NCBI GenBank assembly: GCA_021292165.1
Contig: CM037876.1
Span: 105,238,324-105,302,323, forward strand
From: Shinisaurus crocodilurus
Taxonomy: Eukaryota; Chordata; Lepidosauria; Squamata; Shinisauridae
Reading direction: 5' to 3'
Length of the DNA: 64,000 nt
Shown here in pieces: positions 42,907 through 55,418 of the stretch; position 1 is the first letter of the stretch, and each line of letters opens with the position of its first letter. The notes under the pieces were generated by a model. That model had not been told where the DNA came from and did not search any database. It worked only from the letters and a program-made list of their open reading frames with translations. The position numbers were made by a program, and so were the translations under genes.

Positions 42907-45419
42907 CTCTATATAAATACATCTCTTGCCTTTGCAGCCTGTCTAGGACTAGAAAAAAAAATGGATTTCTCAAGCAGCTGGCAGGTACCAACTGCCCGTG
43001 GCTGGCGGGTGGACTGTGTTCAGCTTGGTGGGTCACCAGTTGCGAAGGCCTGATCTATGTGCTGAACACTAAGCGCTTGCACTTAACCATCCTCTTAACC
43101 TCATTAATGTCAAGGGCAACGTTTTCACATAAAATCGGTTGATGAAAAAGTTCACTCTCTTTCTCTACTGATAAATAAATTGCCTTTGGAATTCCATACA
43201 ATATATTTTTAAAACCAGAAAATGGCTTGGCTTAGAAATACAGCTGATGCACGTACCATTCTAGTCCCTTTTCAAGGCAGAGAACTTGCTTACTTAGTTT
43301 GTATTCTATATGTGCGTGGGGGATTTATGTACAGAAATGCCATTAGCAGTAAAGAACGCCTGCATGGCTCTTCCCCAGTGACCTCAAAGACCTAGCATCT
43401 CATTCGATGTGCTCCAGCTGTTGAGCTCAAGACATAAGTTGGTGGAGGATCAGAATGAGAGAAGATTCGCCATCATCATGAGGGTCACAACAGGTCAATG
43501 AAGGGGCAAAGAAAAAGTGAGCAGTTTTAATTTTAACCCCAGGGCCATTTTCAAAAATTCTGTTTACACAGATCACAATTTTATTAGGTATTCATTGTTG
43601 CAAAACTGTTAAGCTTTGGCCAGTTATTTATTTGTATCAGGTCAGGGGATAGATAGAATGCAGTGGTGTTGGAGATCTTTTTCTTTGTGACAGCATTTTG
43701 GACATATATCTAATATTACTACAGATAGATAGATTGATTGATAGACAGCGTAGTTGCATGTGCTAATAGAACTCACATGTAGCCAATCAGATGGTTGGTT
43801 TTAGAGAAAAAGTTGCTTTTACTGTTCAAATTTGGTACAGAATGGGCACTATGACACCTTTACAGTGGTTATTCGGATATGGGGAATTTGGAAGACTTCC
43901 GTTATTATCAAAGCTGTTTGGCTGGGCAGATTCTCCAGTTAGCAGAGTGCCAGGGTGGGACCCTACACATCAGCCATGGAGCAGGGGGCTGCCCCCTTCC
44001 CCTGGCACCTTCCCAGAATGATCAACTTTCATGAACAAATGAACAAGCAAACTAAGGAGGGGACAATCCATTCATTCCCATGTGCAAATCTTCAAAGCAG
44101 TGAGTTTATGTATGACTTGGATAGGCCTGCGCAGACCCACCAAGGCAAACGGATATCATCAGCCCTAGCTGGGGATTGTCAGGCACCATGTGTGCCACCA
44201 GCCATGGCCAGTAGGTTGTGTTCCGCTTGCTTTCCTTCAGAACATATAGCTATAATGTCAGGCTCTCACATGGATTTACGATTGGATCTTGTCTGACTGA
44301 CAGTGTTTCTGAGCTTCAAATGACCTTTTTTTCACCATGAGGTCTGTGATGTGTGCGGGCCCTGACCTGCCTCCATAGCCTTAGAGGCCCAGAACCTGTT
44401 TAGCAGCTTCCCTCTGGGTGTCCAAAGTCCTGCCCACTCCTTGCTCTGCTGGTCCACACCAGTACGCAGCCCCTTTCCTTGCCTGCTGCATACAAATAAG
44501 TCTCTTCAGGGATACATCTCTGAAGGAGTGTGTTGGCTCTCCTTCTGTGGCTGCTGTGATGGCTGCCGCTTGTAAGGGTGCCTGAGCACCCACAATGCTC
44601 AGCTCCTTCCTCTGCTTCATCCCCCACTTTGCCCAGCTGCGTGGGAGTTTGTATGACTCCCTGGAGGAGGATGTCGGGGCATCTATGCACTGGTGCCAAT
44701 GGTGTCTGTCACAGCCACAAGTTTACCAGGAAACATGGGCAGCATTGTTAAGAAATCTGTTTTAAATTCGGGCAAGAATAATGTAAAGTTTTATCATGGT
44801 AATGTATTCCTTAGGAAAACGTTTTCATGAAAGGTCAGCTTGTTGTGTCAGCTTCCTTAAATGGTGGCTATTTCAATCAAAAATTCACCACGCACAGTTT
44901 GTGTGGCAGAATACGTGTGGGGTGTTATTAATTTGTTGGCAAGTGGTAATTTTCTATTATTATTGCTTATCCATGAATTGTAGTTGGAGCTATGCACTGT
45001 GATTTGATTGATGATGGTTATTTAAGTCTCTCTTTTCAAGAGAGGAAAGAAGGGGCATTTTTCACTGCCCCCTTTGGGTCACACGTTTCACTTAGGACAG
45101 TTACCAATGAGAGATAACGGCTGGTCTTTTTCCTTGAAACTGGCAGATCGGCCGAGACCTGTGAATACTCAACTTGAATCTTTGTCTCATAATGTACAGT
45201 AATGGATGCTTATTATGTGGCATGTAATCATCTGGATAATGCCTTCAACCTTACAGCAGCTACCCATGTGAGGAACAACCTCCAGATCGTGTCCAACTAG
45301 CTTCTCCCTTCCAGCCAGGAGAACTTCCATCTTTCATTGCCTTTTCTTGTATTTATTGTTTATAAAGTTTCATACATTTAATAAATTGTTTATAGATTTT
45401 ATACATGTGTCGACATGAG
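42907..45419. other. unassigned sequence
   Basis: About 2.5 kb without a recognised repeat or exon; a short GATA/GATT repeat lies at about 43726-43745. Several short ORFs lack domains. Confidence 0.35.
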
Positions 45420-45639
45420 ATATGTATTATGAAGGGGCGGTGTACAAATATTCTAAATAAATGAATACCGGGTGGAGGCCTATGGCTAACTCCATACAGC
45501 ACCCTTCCAACAGCAGCTAGTGACGCAGGCAGCTGAGTCCCAGGAGAAGAAAGTCCCGAAGAAGATTCACTGATCATTGGCCAAAGAGTTTCAGGGTGTT
45601 TTGTTTACAGTGGGAATGTGTTGTGTGCTTCAATTTATT
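45420..45639. other. short LINE tail-like piece and unassigned sequence
   Basis: GGGGCGGTGTACAAATATTC and TAAATAAATGAAT at about 45434-45465 resemble an L2-type tail on the plus strand; the rest is not recognised. Confidence 0.35.
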
Positions 45640-46210
45640 TGTCCACCAAATGGTGGAGATGTGAATGGAAATGTGCAGAAAAGGGCAACTAGAATGATGA
45701 AGGGGCTGGAGCAACTCCCGTACAAGGAAAGGTTACAGCAGCTGGGATTGTTTAGCTTAGAAAAAAGGCGAGTAAGGGGAGACGTGATAGAGGTGTACAG
45801 AATCATGCATGTGTGGAGAAAGTGGACGGGGAGACATTTTTCTCCCTCTCTCGTAATACTAAAACCCGGGGTCATCCCATGAAGCTGATTAGTGGGAGAT
45901 TCAGGACAGATAATGGGAAGTACTTCTTCACACAGCACATAGTTAAACTATGGAATTCACTTCCACAAGATGTGATGGATACCAATCTGGATGGCTTTAA
46001 AAGGGGACTGGACAAGTTCATGGAGGAGAAGGCTATCAATGGCTACTAGTCCTGAAGGCTATATGGTACCTCCAGTATCAGAGGCAGCATGCATATGTAC
46101 ACCAGTTGCTGAGGAACATGGGCGGTTGGCCACTGTGTGAACAGAATGCTGGTCTAGATGGACCCTTGGTCTGATCCAGCATGGCTCTTCTTATGTTCCT
46201 ATGTTCTAAT
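45640..46210 (+). pseudogene. CR1-type LINE ORF2 C-terminus and 3' end
   Basis: Frames encode VQKRATRMMKGLEQLPYKER, LGLFSLEKRRVRGDVIEVYR, then, after a frameshift, FRTDNGKYFFTQHIVKLWNS and GLDKFMEEKAINGY followed by a stop. The 3'-UTR ends in the tail TCTTCTTATGTTCCTATGTT. Same family as 24984-25775. 5'-truncated and frameshifted. Confidence 0.85.
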
Positions 46211-46944
46211 GTGACCATCAGATTGAGCTATCTGTAGCTGTGTGGCAGCCTCAGCTTCCCTTTCCAGCAGGCTTTGTCCCACTTTTCCTCCCCTTGACCC
46301 TTAGTTACTACTAGTTTCCTCACTGCAGTTGTGTTTCCAGACAGTAGTATGCTGATTGTTGCTTACCTCTGAATGCCCACGTTCATACTTGTTTCTTTGC
46401 TTCCAAACCTATTAAGCATAATGACAGCACTTTCCTCTTTCCCTATGTTAAGATGTGTTGGTTGCTAGCCTGGCAAATGGGTATGAGATGAGGGTGGGGC
46501 TTGTAGTAGTGGCTGCAAATATCACGGAGGCAACAATGCCTTCCAAAAGCAGAGAAAGCAGTGCTAGGGGGCAGCAACTTTTGGAAAGCCCTCTCTGGGG
46601 TGGAAGGCCGCAGCCTGATTTTTCAAACACAAGGCCAAACCACACATTATGTTAAACACACTTTTTAAAGTGGGCCAAACTTTTATTTTGAGAAAAAAGC
46701 AGCCAGTGGGCTCCCAATCTGGCACTGCACACACTCTCAATCCCATGAATTTCCTGACAAAAATCCCCCCTGGCTATTATTGGCCCCAACAAAAGATGCT
46801 TTTCAAACAGCACCTTTGGGGGCAAATGACAAGGGGGCGGGACGATTTTCAGCAGGAAACTGGTGTGAGGCCCCAGTCCAGATCAGGAGCATCAGGTGTG
46901 CGGTGCCATACTGAGAGCTATCTGGTTGCTTTTCCTTCAAAATA
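46211..46944. other. unassigned sequence, with a partial MITE
   Basis: GGCCAAACCACACATTATGT at about 46632 matches the terminus of the Harbinger-like MITE at 57912, but the other end was not found. Confidence 0.35.
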
Positions 46945-47178
46945 CAGTAAAACCTTGGATTGCAAGTAACTTAGTCTGCAAGTGTTTTGCAAGACAAGCA
47001 AATTTTTAAAATAAATTTTAACTTGATAAACAAGTGACGTCTTGCAATACAAGTACTGTAGTACAGTCAAGAAAAATGAAGACTTTACACTATCATTCTT
47101 TATTGCAGCTTAAATTAAAAATATGTGTACAAATTTCTTATGGGGAATTTCACTTTGATATACAAGTGCTTTGGATTA
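46945..47178. mobile_element. pogo/Tigger-like element, truncated copy
   Basis: Starts CAGTAAAACCTTGGATTGCA after TA and contains TTTTGCAAGACAAGC and CTTGATAAACAAG. It ends at TTTGGATTA where the next copy begins, so its right end is missing. Confidence 0.65.
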
Positions 47179-47441
47179 CAGTAATACCTTGGATTGCAAG
47201 TAACTTGGTCTGAGAGGGCGTTTTGCCAGAAAAGCAAATTTTTAAAATTTTTTTGACTTGATAAACGAGCAAGGTCTTGCAAGACAAGTAGTGTAGGGAT
47301 GTAACCACTCGCCTCGAGCGGGCGTAGCGGGCCGAAATCGGCCCCGCTCATGCCCGCCAGAGACTCGCTTTGATATAAGAGTGTTTTGGATTACAAGCAT
47401 GTTTCCGGAATGAATTATGCTTGCAGTCCAAGGTATTACTG
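47179..47441. mobile_element. pogo/Tigger-like MITE, complete copy with insert
   Basis: CAGTAATACCTTGGATTGCA at the left and TGCAGTCCAAGGTATTACTG at the right are near-perfect inverted repeats flanked by TA on both sides, the Tc1/mariner-superfamily duplication. A GC-rich block of about 70 bp at about 47290-47358 does not belong to the family. Confidence 0.8.
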
Positions 47442-48239
47442 TAAATGTGGTAGTGTTGAACATGCCTGATTAAACTGATTTGTAATTTGGACCACAAACG
47501 ATTACCTCCCCCTGCTCTCAGCTTCCAGATGACACCTTTCCTGCATGCCTGCATCAGTGACATGCTTCAGGAAAAGTGGACAAACAGACAGACTTGCAGA
47601 GGTGTGTGATATTATTATGTAAGAATGTGTTGTGGGGGTGTAGGAACTTTGAGTATCTGCAAGAAAAGTATACTTAAAATTTTCTCAATAAATAAATAAG
47701 CATTCGATAATAGTCAAATTTTAAAATAGCATGAATTGCTGTTAGCTCTCTTGTGGGCCCACTTGGACAGAAAGGCTGGGTAAAAATCAAACCCCCGGTA
47801 TCATATTTCCCAGAATGTTTTCTATGATCTGAAGAGAAACCAGAGTATTTCATTTTAAAGGTACTCTTTCTTTCCTACCTTCTTTAGTTCAAATAAATGG
47901 TTTGCCAAAATAATTCAGCAGTGAACTATCATGGGAGATATTAATTGGTTATAACTGCACTTTAAGCCTCTTCTTATGCATTATTATTTGGAAGTAGCTA
48001 TTTCCCACTGAGTTCAGTGGAGCTTACTCGCAACCAAGTAAGTATGAATAAAATCATGGCCTCAGTGTTATGATGCTGAATATATTGTAAGGACTCAACT
48101 TCAGCAAATTTTGCTATGGCACATTTCTGCCAGTAGAGTACTTCCTGCATATGCGCCTAATTTATGGTGCAATCCTAGGCATATTTACTCAGAGGTTAGT
48201 CAAACTATGCTCAGTCTCCCACAGAATCATAGTTCCTAT
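47442..48239. other. unassigned sequence with a short dispersed repeat
   Basis: 47995-48060 (CCCACTGAGTTCAGTGGAGC, then CAACCAAGTAAGTATG) is a copy of the repeat at 30508; 48166-48200 is a fragment of it. Nothing else was recognised. Confidence 0.45.
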
Positions 48240-48557
48240 GAGACCGAAAATGAAATATCTAAATAATTTACTCAGGTAAATGAAGAAGAGATGATGCATG
48301 TTAACTTATTATCAATTACTTTTTAAAGCTAATGTTTAATATATGTGAGGCATTTGATTTAACTTCTATGTAATTTATAATTAAACAGCCTGTAAAAAGC
48401 AATTAATTATTTGCCACCCAACTTTTAAAAGGTCTCTGATCCTACTTAAAATGCATTTATTAATAGAAATTAATTAGCTTTGAATATTTAAGTTCACACA
48501 GAACATTTCTGGTTGATTTTTTTTTCTTTGCTGTTTTCTTCTTTTTAAATATTACAG
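48240..48557. other. AT-rich single-copy-looking sequence upstream of a candidate exon
   Basis: No repeat family is visible and the sequence has the ATTAATTA-rich look of conserved non-coding DNA. It ends in a long pyrimidine tract and TATTACAG. Confidence 0.3.
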
Positions 48558-48658
48558 AACTGTCTGGAGATCTCAGTCAAGAAAGTCATCAGCTGTAACA
48601 AGAATTATAGGCCAGAATCCAAATTGCTACTTTAGGCATGATTAAAGACATGGATATG
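48558..48658 (+). other. candidate internal exon
   Basis: 101 bp between a strong acceptor (TTTTCTTCTTTTTAAATATTACAG) and a strong donor (GATATG|GTAAGT). Most of the segment is not open in all frames, but an ATG at 48638 opens seven codons (MIKDMDM) up to the donor in phase 0. It could therefore be a 5'-UTR/start exon or a non-coding RNA exon of a gene spanning this region. No gene identity was recognised. Confidence 0.4.
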
Positions 48659-49149
48659 GTAAGTTGGATTTTTGAGTTTTTCCCTTTGACTGGCAGATCC
48701 CCTATGCTTATAAAAGTCCCTTTAGTTTCAGAAGTGGTTTGTCATGTGGCATGAGAGTCTGCTGTTTGAGAAACACAAGTCTAAGCTCCTTTGGGATCTG
48801 CCATATGGTTGTTTGGAACCAGGACAAGGGACAAATTAATTTGCTTTTTAAATATTTTATTCTAAAGATAATTCTCATTAGTGACTTTGAATTTGATATA
48901 ACAGTTTAAGAATATTTACATGGACTTTGGCTACAGTTTGACTGACAAAATGTAAAAGTTAACAAAGTTGAAAATACAACTTATTTGCTATTTATCAGCT
49001 ACATTGTCCCAACATGTCATTGGCCCAACACATACACTCTTGACTTTGGATTTTTGGTCACATGCTTGACTTTGGATTTTTGACTGGCTGGGAAGATGCT
49101 GATCTTGAAGTGAGGGGGTTTTCTGTAACTCCCTTACCATGGTCAGAAT
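48659..49149. other. unassigned sequence (possible intron)
   Basis: Nothing recognised. Confidence 0.3.
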
Positions 49150-49438
49150 TCAGGGCCAGACCTACCATTATGCAGAGTGAAGTGGCTGCCTCAGGTGGTG
49201 GATGGTGGTAGGGGGAGAATGGTCAAGAGGTTTTGGGGGACATCATTGTATAACCACACAGCCTACCCTGTGTCACCTAAGCTAACCTGCTGTCCTCAGG
49301 TGCTGTAGAAGATGCTGTCAGGTCACCACTATAGAAGTAAGATTCAACTGCCAGTCCGGTCAGCTTTTTTATATGGGATGGGGTAGGTGGGCAGCTTGTC
49401 CCTCACTTCAAGCAGCAAAATGTCTTGGGATGGCCTTG
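49150..49438. mobile_element. hAT MITE (CAGGGCCAG...GGCTGCCTCAGGT family), degenerate
   Basis: CAGGGCCAGACCTACCATTA and GGCTGCCTCAGGT match the reverse of the element at 59661-59963. The right end is degenerate (GGATGGCCTTG). Flanks GTCAGAAT/GTCAGATC match 6 of 8. Confidence 0.65.
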
Positions 49439-51980
49439 GTCAGATCAGTTCCTGTTGAGGTTTAGACTATGAGAACCATTCCCCTCCACAGGAGTGGTGG
49501 ACGTGGACCTATTAGGTTGACTCACCCTCTAAGGGTTATGGAAACTGATGGGTTTATGAGTGCCCTTGGGGAATTTTCCAGTTGCATGGCTGGTGCTCCT
49601 ATCAAAGCCCTAGTCACTCTGTGGGATACAGAGAAGGGTCAGATCGTGGCTCCCAAACTTTTTCTCCCACTATATAGACCCAAATAATCTCCTTCCCCCC
49701 CCTAAAAGTGTCTGCCCCCAAATTTGCTAGCAATAGGGCAATGAATTTGGGGGCAGGAGGGAGGGATTTTTTGGCTCAGCACAATGTGGTATAGGATAGT
49801 ATTACTTCATGATATTACTTTATGGACAGTAACTGAGTGCAACATTGCAGCTTTACATGGATCCCAAAGATCCCTAAGGATCCCACTTAACAGCTCATCT
49901 AGTCAAATAGCATACTCTGCATCACTGGGGCAACTGGTAGTCAATTAGATCACCAAATAAAAACTAACTTAACAGAAAGCAACATGAATAAAAATGCCTG
50001 GGGGGGGGATGGATACTTTGGGGGGGGTTGTTTGTAGAGCATGAAAATTGGAAGCAAATTTTGAATTAATATTTTAAGTAGTGGATTCTAAATAAAAACT
50101 CAAATATGGTGGTCCTTGAAAAAACTAGCAAGAACAGAGGAAGAGAGAGATTGTGCGACTTGGGATCAGTGCAGTTATCCTAGGGTTGATAGATTACGTG
50201 CAGACTGTGGGTGGGAGTTTCCCTCTCACCTTCTGGGGGCAGATGAGGTGATGTGCAGTTTCTTCTGCATTTCTTTTTAATTATGCTGTTTTATACTACA
50301 AGAGGCTATGAACCAACAAATATATGCCAAGTAATAAACATTTTAGTTGAATCAATTAATAAGCATTTCAAGTCCTGGCTCTTTTCCTCCTTGATGTCTA
50401 GGTTAATCCACCATGGAGAAAATGTATGAAGTGCAGAAGTAATGAATTTTCCGTTCAATAGCTTAAATTATATTATGGGGCTAAAGCTTTTGGAATCACA
50501 CCTGATAGACAGTTTTTCTTTTTCTGGCAGCATTTACTATTTATAGCTACAGCTGTAAATCCATTGATGAAAAAATTGTCAAGCAGCTGTTCAGGCAGGT
50601 CCTATTGATAGGGGTGTAAAAAAGAAACCTTTCCCATTTAGTGGTGAGGTGCTTCTAGCTGATTCTGTTGGATAAAATGCTACGGCTCTTTTATTTGTGT
50701 GTGGGACCCTTGGTGTATTCTCTCATCTAACAGACAAGCTTTAAATATTTCTAATACTCCTGAAAATGGTTGTTATCAGCACTCAGGAAAAGACATCTCA
50801 TTCCCTCTTTTAGGTGTGTGAGTTCTTATAGTGATTTTCCATTTGCATTTGAAAGATGTTCCCGCTGGTATTTCAGGTGAGATAGGAAGGTAGAGTTAGC
50901 AAATGCATGCAATGACATATCAAAATGAAGCCAGGACCCTGGTGGGTGTAATTCTACAGGACTAATCAGGATCTTTTTTGACAGTGGCATATGCATATAT
51001 ATATGTATATGTCCTTGTGAAAAAGCCCTGATTAGCCCTTAAAAAAAAACACTTTAAAAGGAAGCCTAAGCTTTGACAGCTGTTAAAGCTCCACACTCCC
51101 TTAAAAGGGGGCAGCTTGTACTTTTTCCACTTTCCCAAGCACCTAGAGTCTCCGGGAAGGGTGGAAAAGATGCAGGACACTGAGAAAAATCAGAGCCAGG
51201 CCAAAAAAAAAAAAAAAAAGTAGATGATCTTGCCGCAAAGGGGTGATCTAGTGGCCACCCCGTTTCGTGAGCAAAGTTCACTCACGGCTTTGCTTTCCCT
51301 CGACAGCTCGCCTTTTGACAGCTGTCAGGGGAAAGCAACGTGAAAAATAAACCTCTTTGCAGCCTCTCTGGGTCAATGTCCATGGTGGGAGCCTGTTGCA
51401 CTTTGACAGCAGGCACCCCCACCCCCAGGACATTGCCCAGGTGAGCCTGCCCATTTTGGACCCGTGGAAGTGTGCAAGTCCAACTAGAAAAATAGAAAAA
51501 AATAGAAAAATATTTGAGCACATTTGGAGCGCAAAATAATAATAATAAAGGTGGTAAACCAGTTACGGCCACTCCAATGTGCAACTTGGGGCGGTCACTG
51601 GGGCTTTGAAGGGGTTATCACTGTCTGTAAACTCGGAGATCGCAAAAGGCAGTCTCCGAAAAAAAGGGGGAAAGGGGGGGAAATCCACATTGAGCGAAAA
51701 AGGGCTTGTGGTGGGCAGAGGAGACAAGGCGGCTTTAGCTGCCAAGTCCCCTGGGATATTGGCTGGAGGACTGGGGGTGAAGCAGGGGTGGACAACCCAT
51801 GGTGAGCCCACTTGCGCGGCTGTTTTAAGGTGGTTTTCTATGGTATTTACGCTAAAAACGCAGTGCTGGGGACCCAGAAGTTCCTCTCCCCGGCTCCTTT
51901 CCGGGGAGATGTGACGAGCTAGGGAGAAGGTGAGTGCCACAGGGCTCGGGGGGGGGGGTCAAGCAAGGATGAGTTCACCC
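49439..51980. other. unassigned sequence
   Basis: No gene recognised. From about 51060 to 52018 the sequence becomes GC-richer with A- and G-runs and ends GACATCCCTAG, which looks like a hAT terminus. A matching left end and TSD were not found. Confidence 0.35.
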
Positions 51981-52019
51981 CCGCTTCTACCCCCATCGAG
52001 ATTTCGGGACATCCCTAGT

Positions 52020-52270
52020 TTTCAATTCCATATCTCAGTCTCGTCTTTGGCACAAACTGGCTCTTTTGAATATAGATCGTAAGAAGAATTCAGAGGCTGT
52101 ATGATAATGCTAGCATACATATGTGTCAAAGTCATTTTAGTTTATTGGGAGCCATTACTGTGAATAAGGGAGTGTGATGGGGTGCCTGTTGGCACTGCTT
52201 TTATTTAATTTGTATCTTAATGATATAGTTTCCTCTCTTTCTGGTACAAAGTTTTTTCTTTTCCAATTAA
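52020..52270 (+). pseudogene. LINE reverse transcriptase fragment
   Basis: Frame-broken translation contains SRLWHKLALLNIDRK and MGCLLALLLFNLYLNDIVSS, matching the region after RT motif A and motif B of the LINE family at 9540-11920. Confidence 0.6.
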
Positions 52271-52289
52271 GAGAAAGGAGTACAGTATT

Positions 52290-52500
52290 TCTGTTGTTGT
52301 TGTTGTTGTTGTTGTTGTTTTTATATTGCCCAATAGCCAAAGCTCTCTGGGCGGTTTACAACAATCAGTAAAAATACAATAAAATACAATATAAATACAC
52401 ACAATAAGTCCGCTGGGAGGCCCTCATGTCGCCGCGGGAGGAGTCTAGCGGCGGGAGTGCTCACCGAGCACAAGGCGAGCACCCAAACAGGTATGCGTAC
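52290..52500 (-). repeat. L2-type LINE tail/SINE with (GTT)n
   Basis: (GTT)n at 52290-52319, then ATATTGCCCAATAGCC and CTCTGGGCGGTTTACAACAA, the reverse of a LINE tail that ends in an AAC repeat. The GC-rich part at about 52410-52490 may be its body. Confidence 0.55.
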
Positions 52501-52509
52501 ATCGCTATA

Positions 52510-52680
52510 ACAGCCTGAAAATCTACAAAGGCAGCATAAAGAGAATGCTAGAGATGTATATTTCCTCATCAGGTCATTCAGGAGAAAGCAATGCTCAACT
52601 GTTGATCTACCATGGTGGAAAAACCTGCTTGCTTCTCTGACTAAAGATTTTCTGAGCCCACCCAAGTAACTGGGACCCAA
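52510..52680 (-). pseudogene. LINE reverse transcriptase fragment (opposite strand)
   Basis: Minus-strand frame with FFHHGRSTVEHCFLLNDLM and RKYTSLA, then a shifted AAFVDFQAVI-like block. This is the RT segment that would immediately precede the plus-strand fragment at 52020-52270. Confidence 0.6.
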
Positions 52681-53440
52681 TGTGGGCTAACACTGTATAT
52701 AGAAATAGAATTCTACCAGGAAGGTTTTCAAGTGCATGAACTATATATTAAAAAATAAAATAAAAATCATCCTAATTCTTCAACCGTTTTATTGTTTTGA
52801 GCTGGATTGCAGGTTCAAAAGGAACACTGTTCAGCAGACTTAGTGTTTTTGCCTAGTGTAGAAGGGTGAGATCTGAAGTCTGAGATCAAGCTTCATAGAG
52901 GCTTTAATATATACATACATACTCAAGTTTCTCAAAGTCATTTGAAGTTAATGGCAACTCATGCAACTGGTTGGAGGTTAGTGACTTCCTGATGAATTTG
53001 CTGACTTCAGAAAGAACTTGCCATGTCATCGGAGCAAGGATGGGCCATTTTTCTCTGCTGCCTTGCAACTTGACTCAGAAGCTTAATCAATTGCCAGTGT
53101 GGAGTGAAATTAGCCCATCAGGCATAAGTGGAATTCATCTCTAATTAAGTGCAATGAATGTGGGTCACAGTATTCAGGGAAGGAGCTTAAGTCAAGCCTC
53201 ATTCCTCTTCATTTGTTCCAGGTCATTTTACTACTCTGCTTGGCTGGAGAACAGTAATGGCCCATTGTGTTAAAAAAAAAAAAAATCCCTTGGCATCCAT
53301 CTGCTATATTGCATTTTAAAAGTCCAAGGTAGCCCATGTGTCTTGATTTCCTCCTCTTCTTCTATTTCAATCCCAGATAGAAATACATCCCATTCTTTTA
53401 TAATAAAATGCCATCTCTTTTGCTCTTCATGAAAGAAAAA

Positions 53441-53471
<31 letters not shown>

Positions 53472-54336
53472 GGATGGGTTTTATTTCTTTTGCTTCTTTC
53501 TTTTTTTAATGGAATAGGACTGTTTTTAAATGTTAGCATGTTAGCTTGATAACTGGAGACTATTGTCAGACATATTATTCTCTTTAGATGAAATTTTCTA
53601 GGGTTTGCTTTGAGTAGTATTAGTCAAATTGTGACATTAGATAAAGATAGAAGAAACAGGAAAAATCAATGGGGCAATGAACTACTGCTGTACTAAATTT
53701 TTGTGAGGTTTTGATTTTTGTTGCAAAGTTGCCGTTTTAGGGCATGAAAACAGTTTCTCAGAAAGGCCCTCCCTTCTACTCTTCTGTGCATTTTTACATC
53801 TCTTTCCAGCCGTTGTTTGTTCCCTGGTCCTTTGCTGCTTGCGAGGGAGGGGGGGCAGCTAGGTCTTGCCATGCTGCACTTGCTGTTTCATTGTTCACCA
53901 GTGCTTTGCAGCATCTAGTCAATGCAGCTCTAGTCATATATAGGTATATATGCAAAATCAGTTGGGGGACGATACATGTAGCAGATGCACATTCAAATTC
54001 TCATTTGATTGAAATTAATGCAATGCAGATGGATATCTCTGCATTCAGCCGTGCAACTAGAAGTGGGTGTTGTTCAGTTGCACTCACTACTTTTAATGGG
54101 ATGTGCATTTGGATATCTATTCCCATCCATGCTGCCCCGACCAGTCAACCAAGTATGAGTGACTGGACTGAAGTGAAAGGGAGTTGGCCTTCTGTTGCCT
54201 TGGTGATGGTGACATGCCCCCACCCCACCTCAGGTCACAGAAACATCTCTGAAAAGATAAAAAGAAAGGAGGAAAATGTTCACAAAATTCACCCCTTTCC
54301 ATTTTGGCTAAGCCCTACATAAAACAGATACCATAA
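52681..54336. other. unassigned sequence
   Basis: No gene or repeat recognised except an (AC)n tract at 53438-53468. The longest plus-strand ORF (53744-54322) has no recognisable domain. Confidence 0.35.
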
Positions 54337-55418
54337 TAATGATAATGTGGTCTTCACACATTCAGAGGATGATCTCCAAACTATCCTAAATGCTTTTGCA
54401 GAAGCATACGGAAAAACCTGATCTCTCACTTAACATCAAAAAAACCAAAGTGCTTTATCAGCAAGTGCTTCATCAGCAAGTGCAAGTTAACTCTTTGGTG
54501 ATGCCATCTATCCAGCTTGGCAGGGCAATACTGGAAAATGTCAGTCATTTTCCCTATCTTGGCAGGTATCCTTCTGTTACAGCTAACATTGACACTGAAA
54601 TCCAGCATCATTTGAGCTCCGCAAGTGCTGCATTTTCTCGAATGAAGCGTAGAGTGTTCGAGGATCGGGATATCTGTAAGGAGACCAAAACGCTGGTTTA
54701 TAAAGCCATTGTATTACCAACTTTATTGTATTCCTGCGAAACATGGACTATCTATAAACGTCATTTCCACCTCCTTGAAAGATTTCATCAACGTTGCCTC
54801 CGGAAAATCCTGCGAATTACTTGGGAAGATAGGCGAACAAATGTCAGTGTACTGGAAGAAGCAAAGACTACTAGCATTGAAAAAATGATCCTTCAACACC
54901 AACTTCAATGGACCGGTCATGTTGTTCGAATGTCTGACTGCCGTCTCCCCAAAGCAGTTACTTTATTCCCAACTCAAGGATGGAAAGCGGAATATCAGTG
55001 GTCAGTATAAGAGGTTTAAAGATGTTCTTAAGGCTAATCTAAAAAAAAATGCAATATAAACATCGAGAACTGGGAAGCTCTGGCCCATGAACACTTTAAC
55101 TGGAGGTTGGCCTTTCACAAAGGTTCTATGGACTTTGAAGAAGCCTGAGTGCAAGTGAAAGGGAGAAACGTGCTAAGTGAAAAGCACGTCAAACAAATCC
55201 TTTACAGGACCATCTTCCATCTGGTAACCTGTGTCCTCACTGTGGGAAGCTGTGTGGATCTAGAATTGGCCTCCACAGTCACTTACAGACCCATCGCTAG
55301 AGTCTACACAATTTTATACAATTTCCTCTTTATATAATTTTCTTTTGTAGTTTTATCCTGGAAGACAATCTTACTCAGTCACGAGTGATCGCCTACTACT
55401 ACTACTACTACTACTACA
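54337..55418 (+). pseudogene. RTE-type LINE ORF2 C-terminus and 3' end
   Basis: 5'-truncated ORF2. It starts VVFTHSEDDLQTILNAFAEA, with a frameshift and stops near 54420. It then reads SLNIKKTKVLYQ, FPYLGRYPSV, RRVFEDRDICKETKTLVYKA, VLPTLLYSCETW, LLERFHQRCLRKILRITWED and QHQLQWTGHVVRMSDCRLPK. After another frameshift it ends in a C2H2 zinc-finger-like CPHCGKLCGSRIGLHSH, with stop at 55297-55299. The 3'-UTR ends in (ACT)n at 55394-55418, the short tandem tail typical of RTE elements. Inactive. Confidence 0.85.

Noticed and set aside
51060..52018. A large hAT element ending GACATCCCTAG
   Set aside because: Only one end is convincing; no matching left end or 8-bp duplication could be found by eye.
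53744..54322. 192-codon ORF as a gene
   Set aside because: No recognisable motif; codon and residue use look random. It ends just upstream of the RTE fragment.
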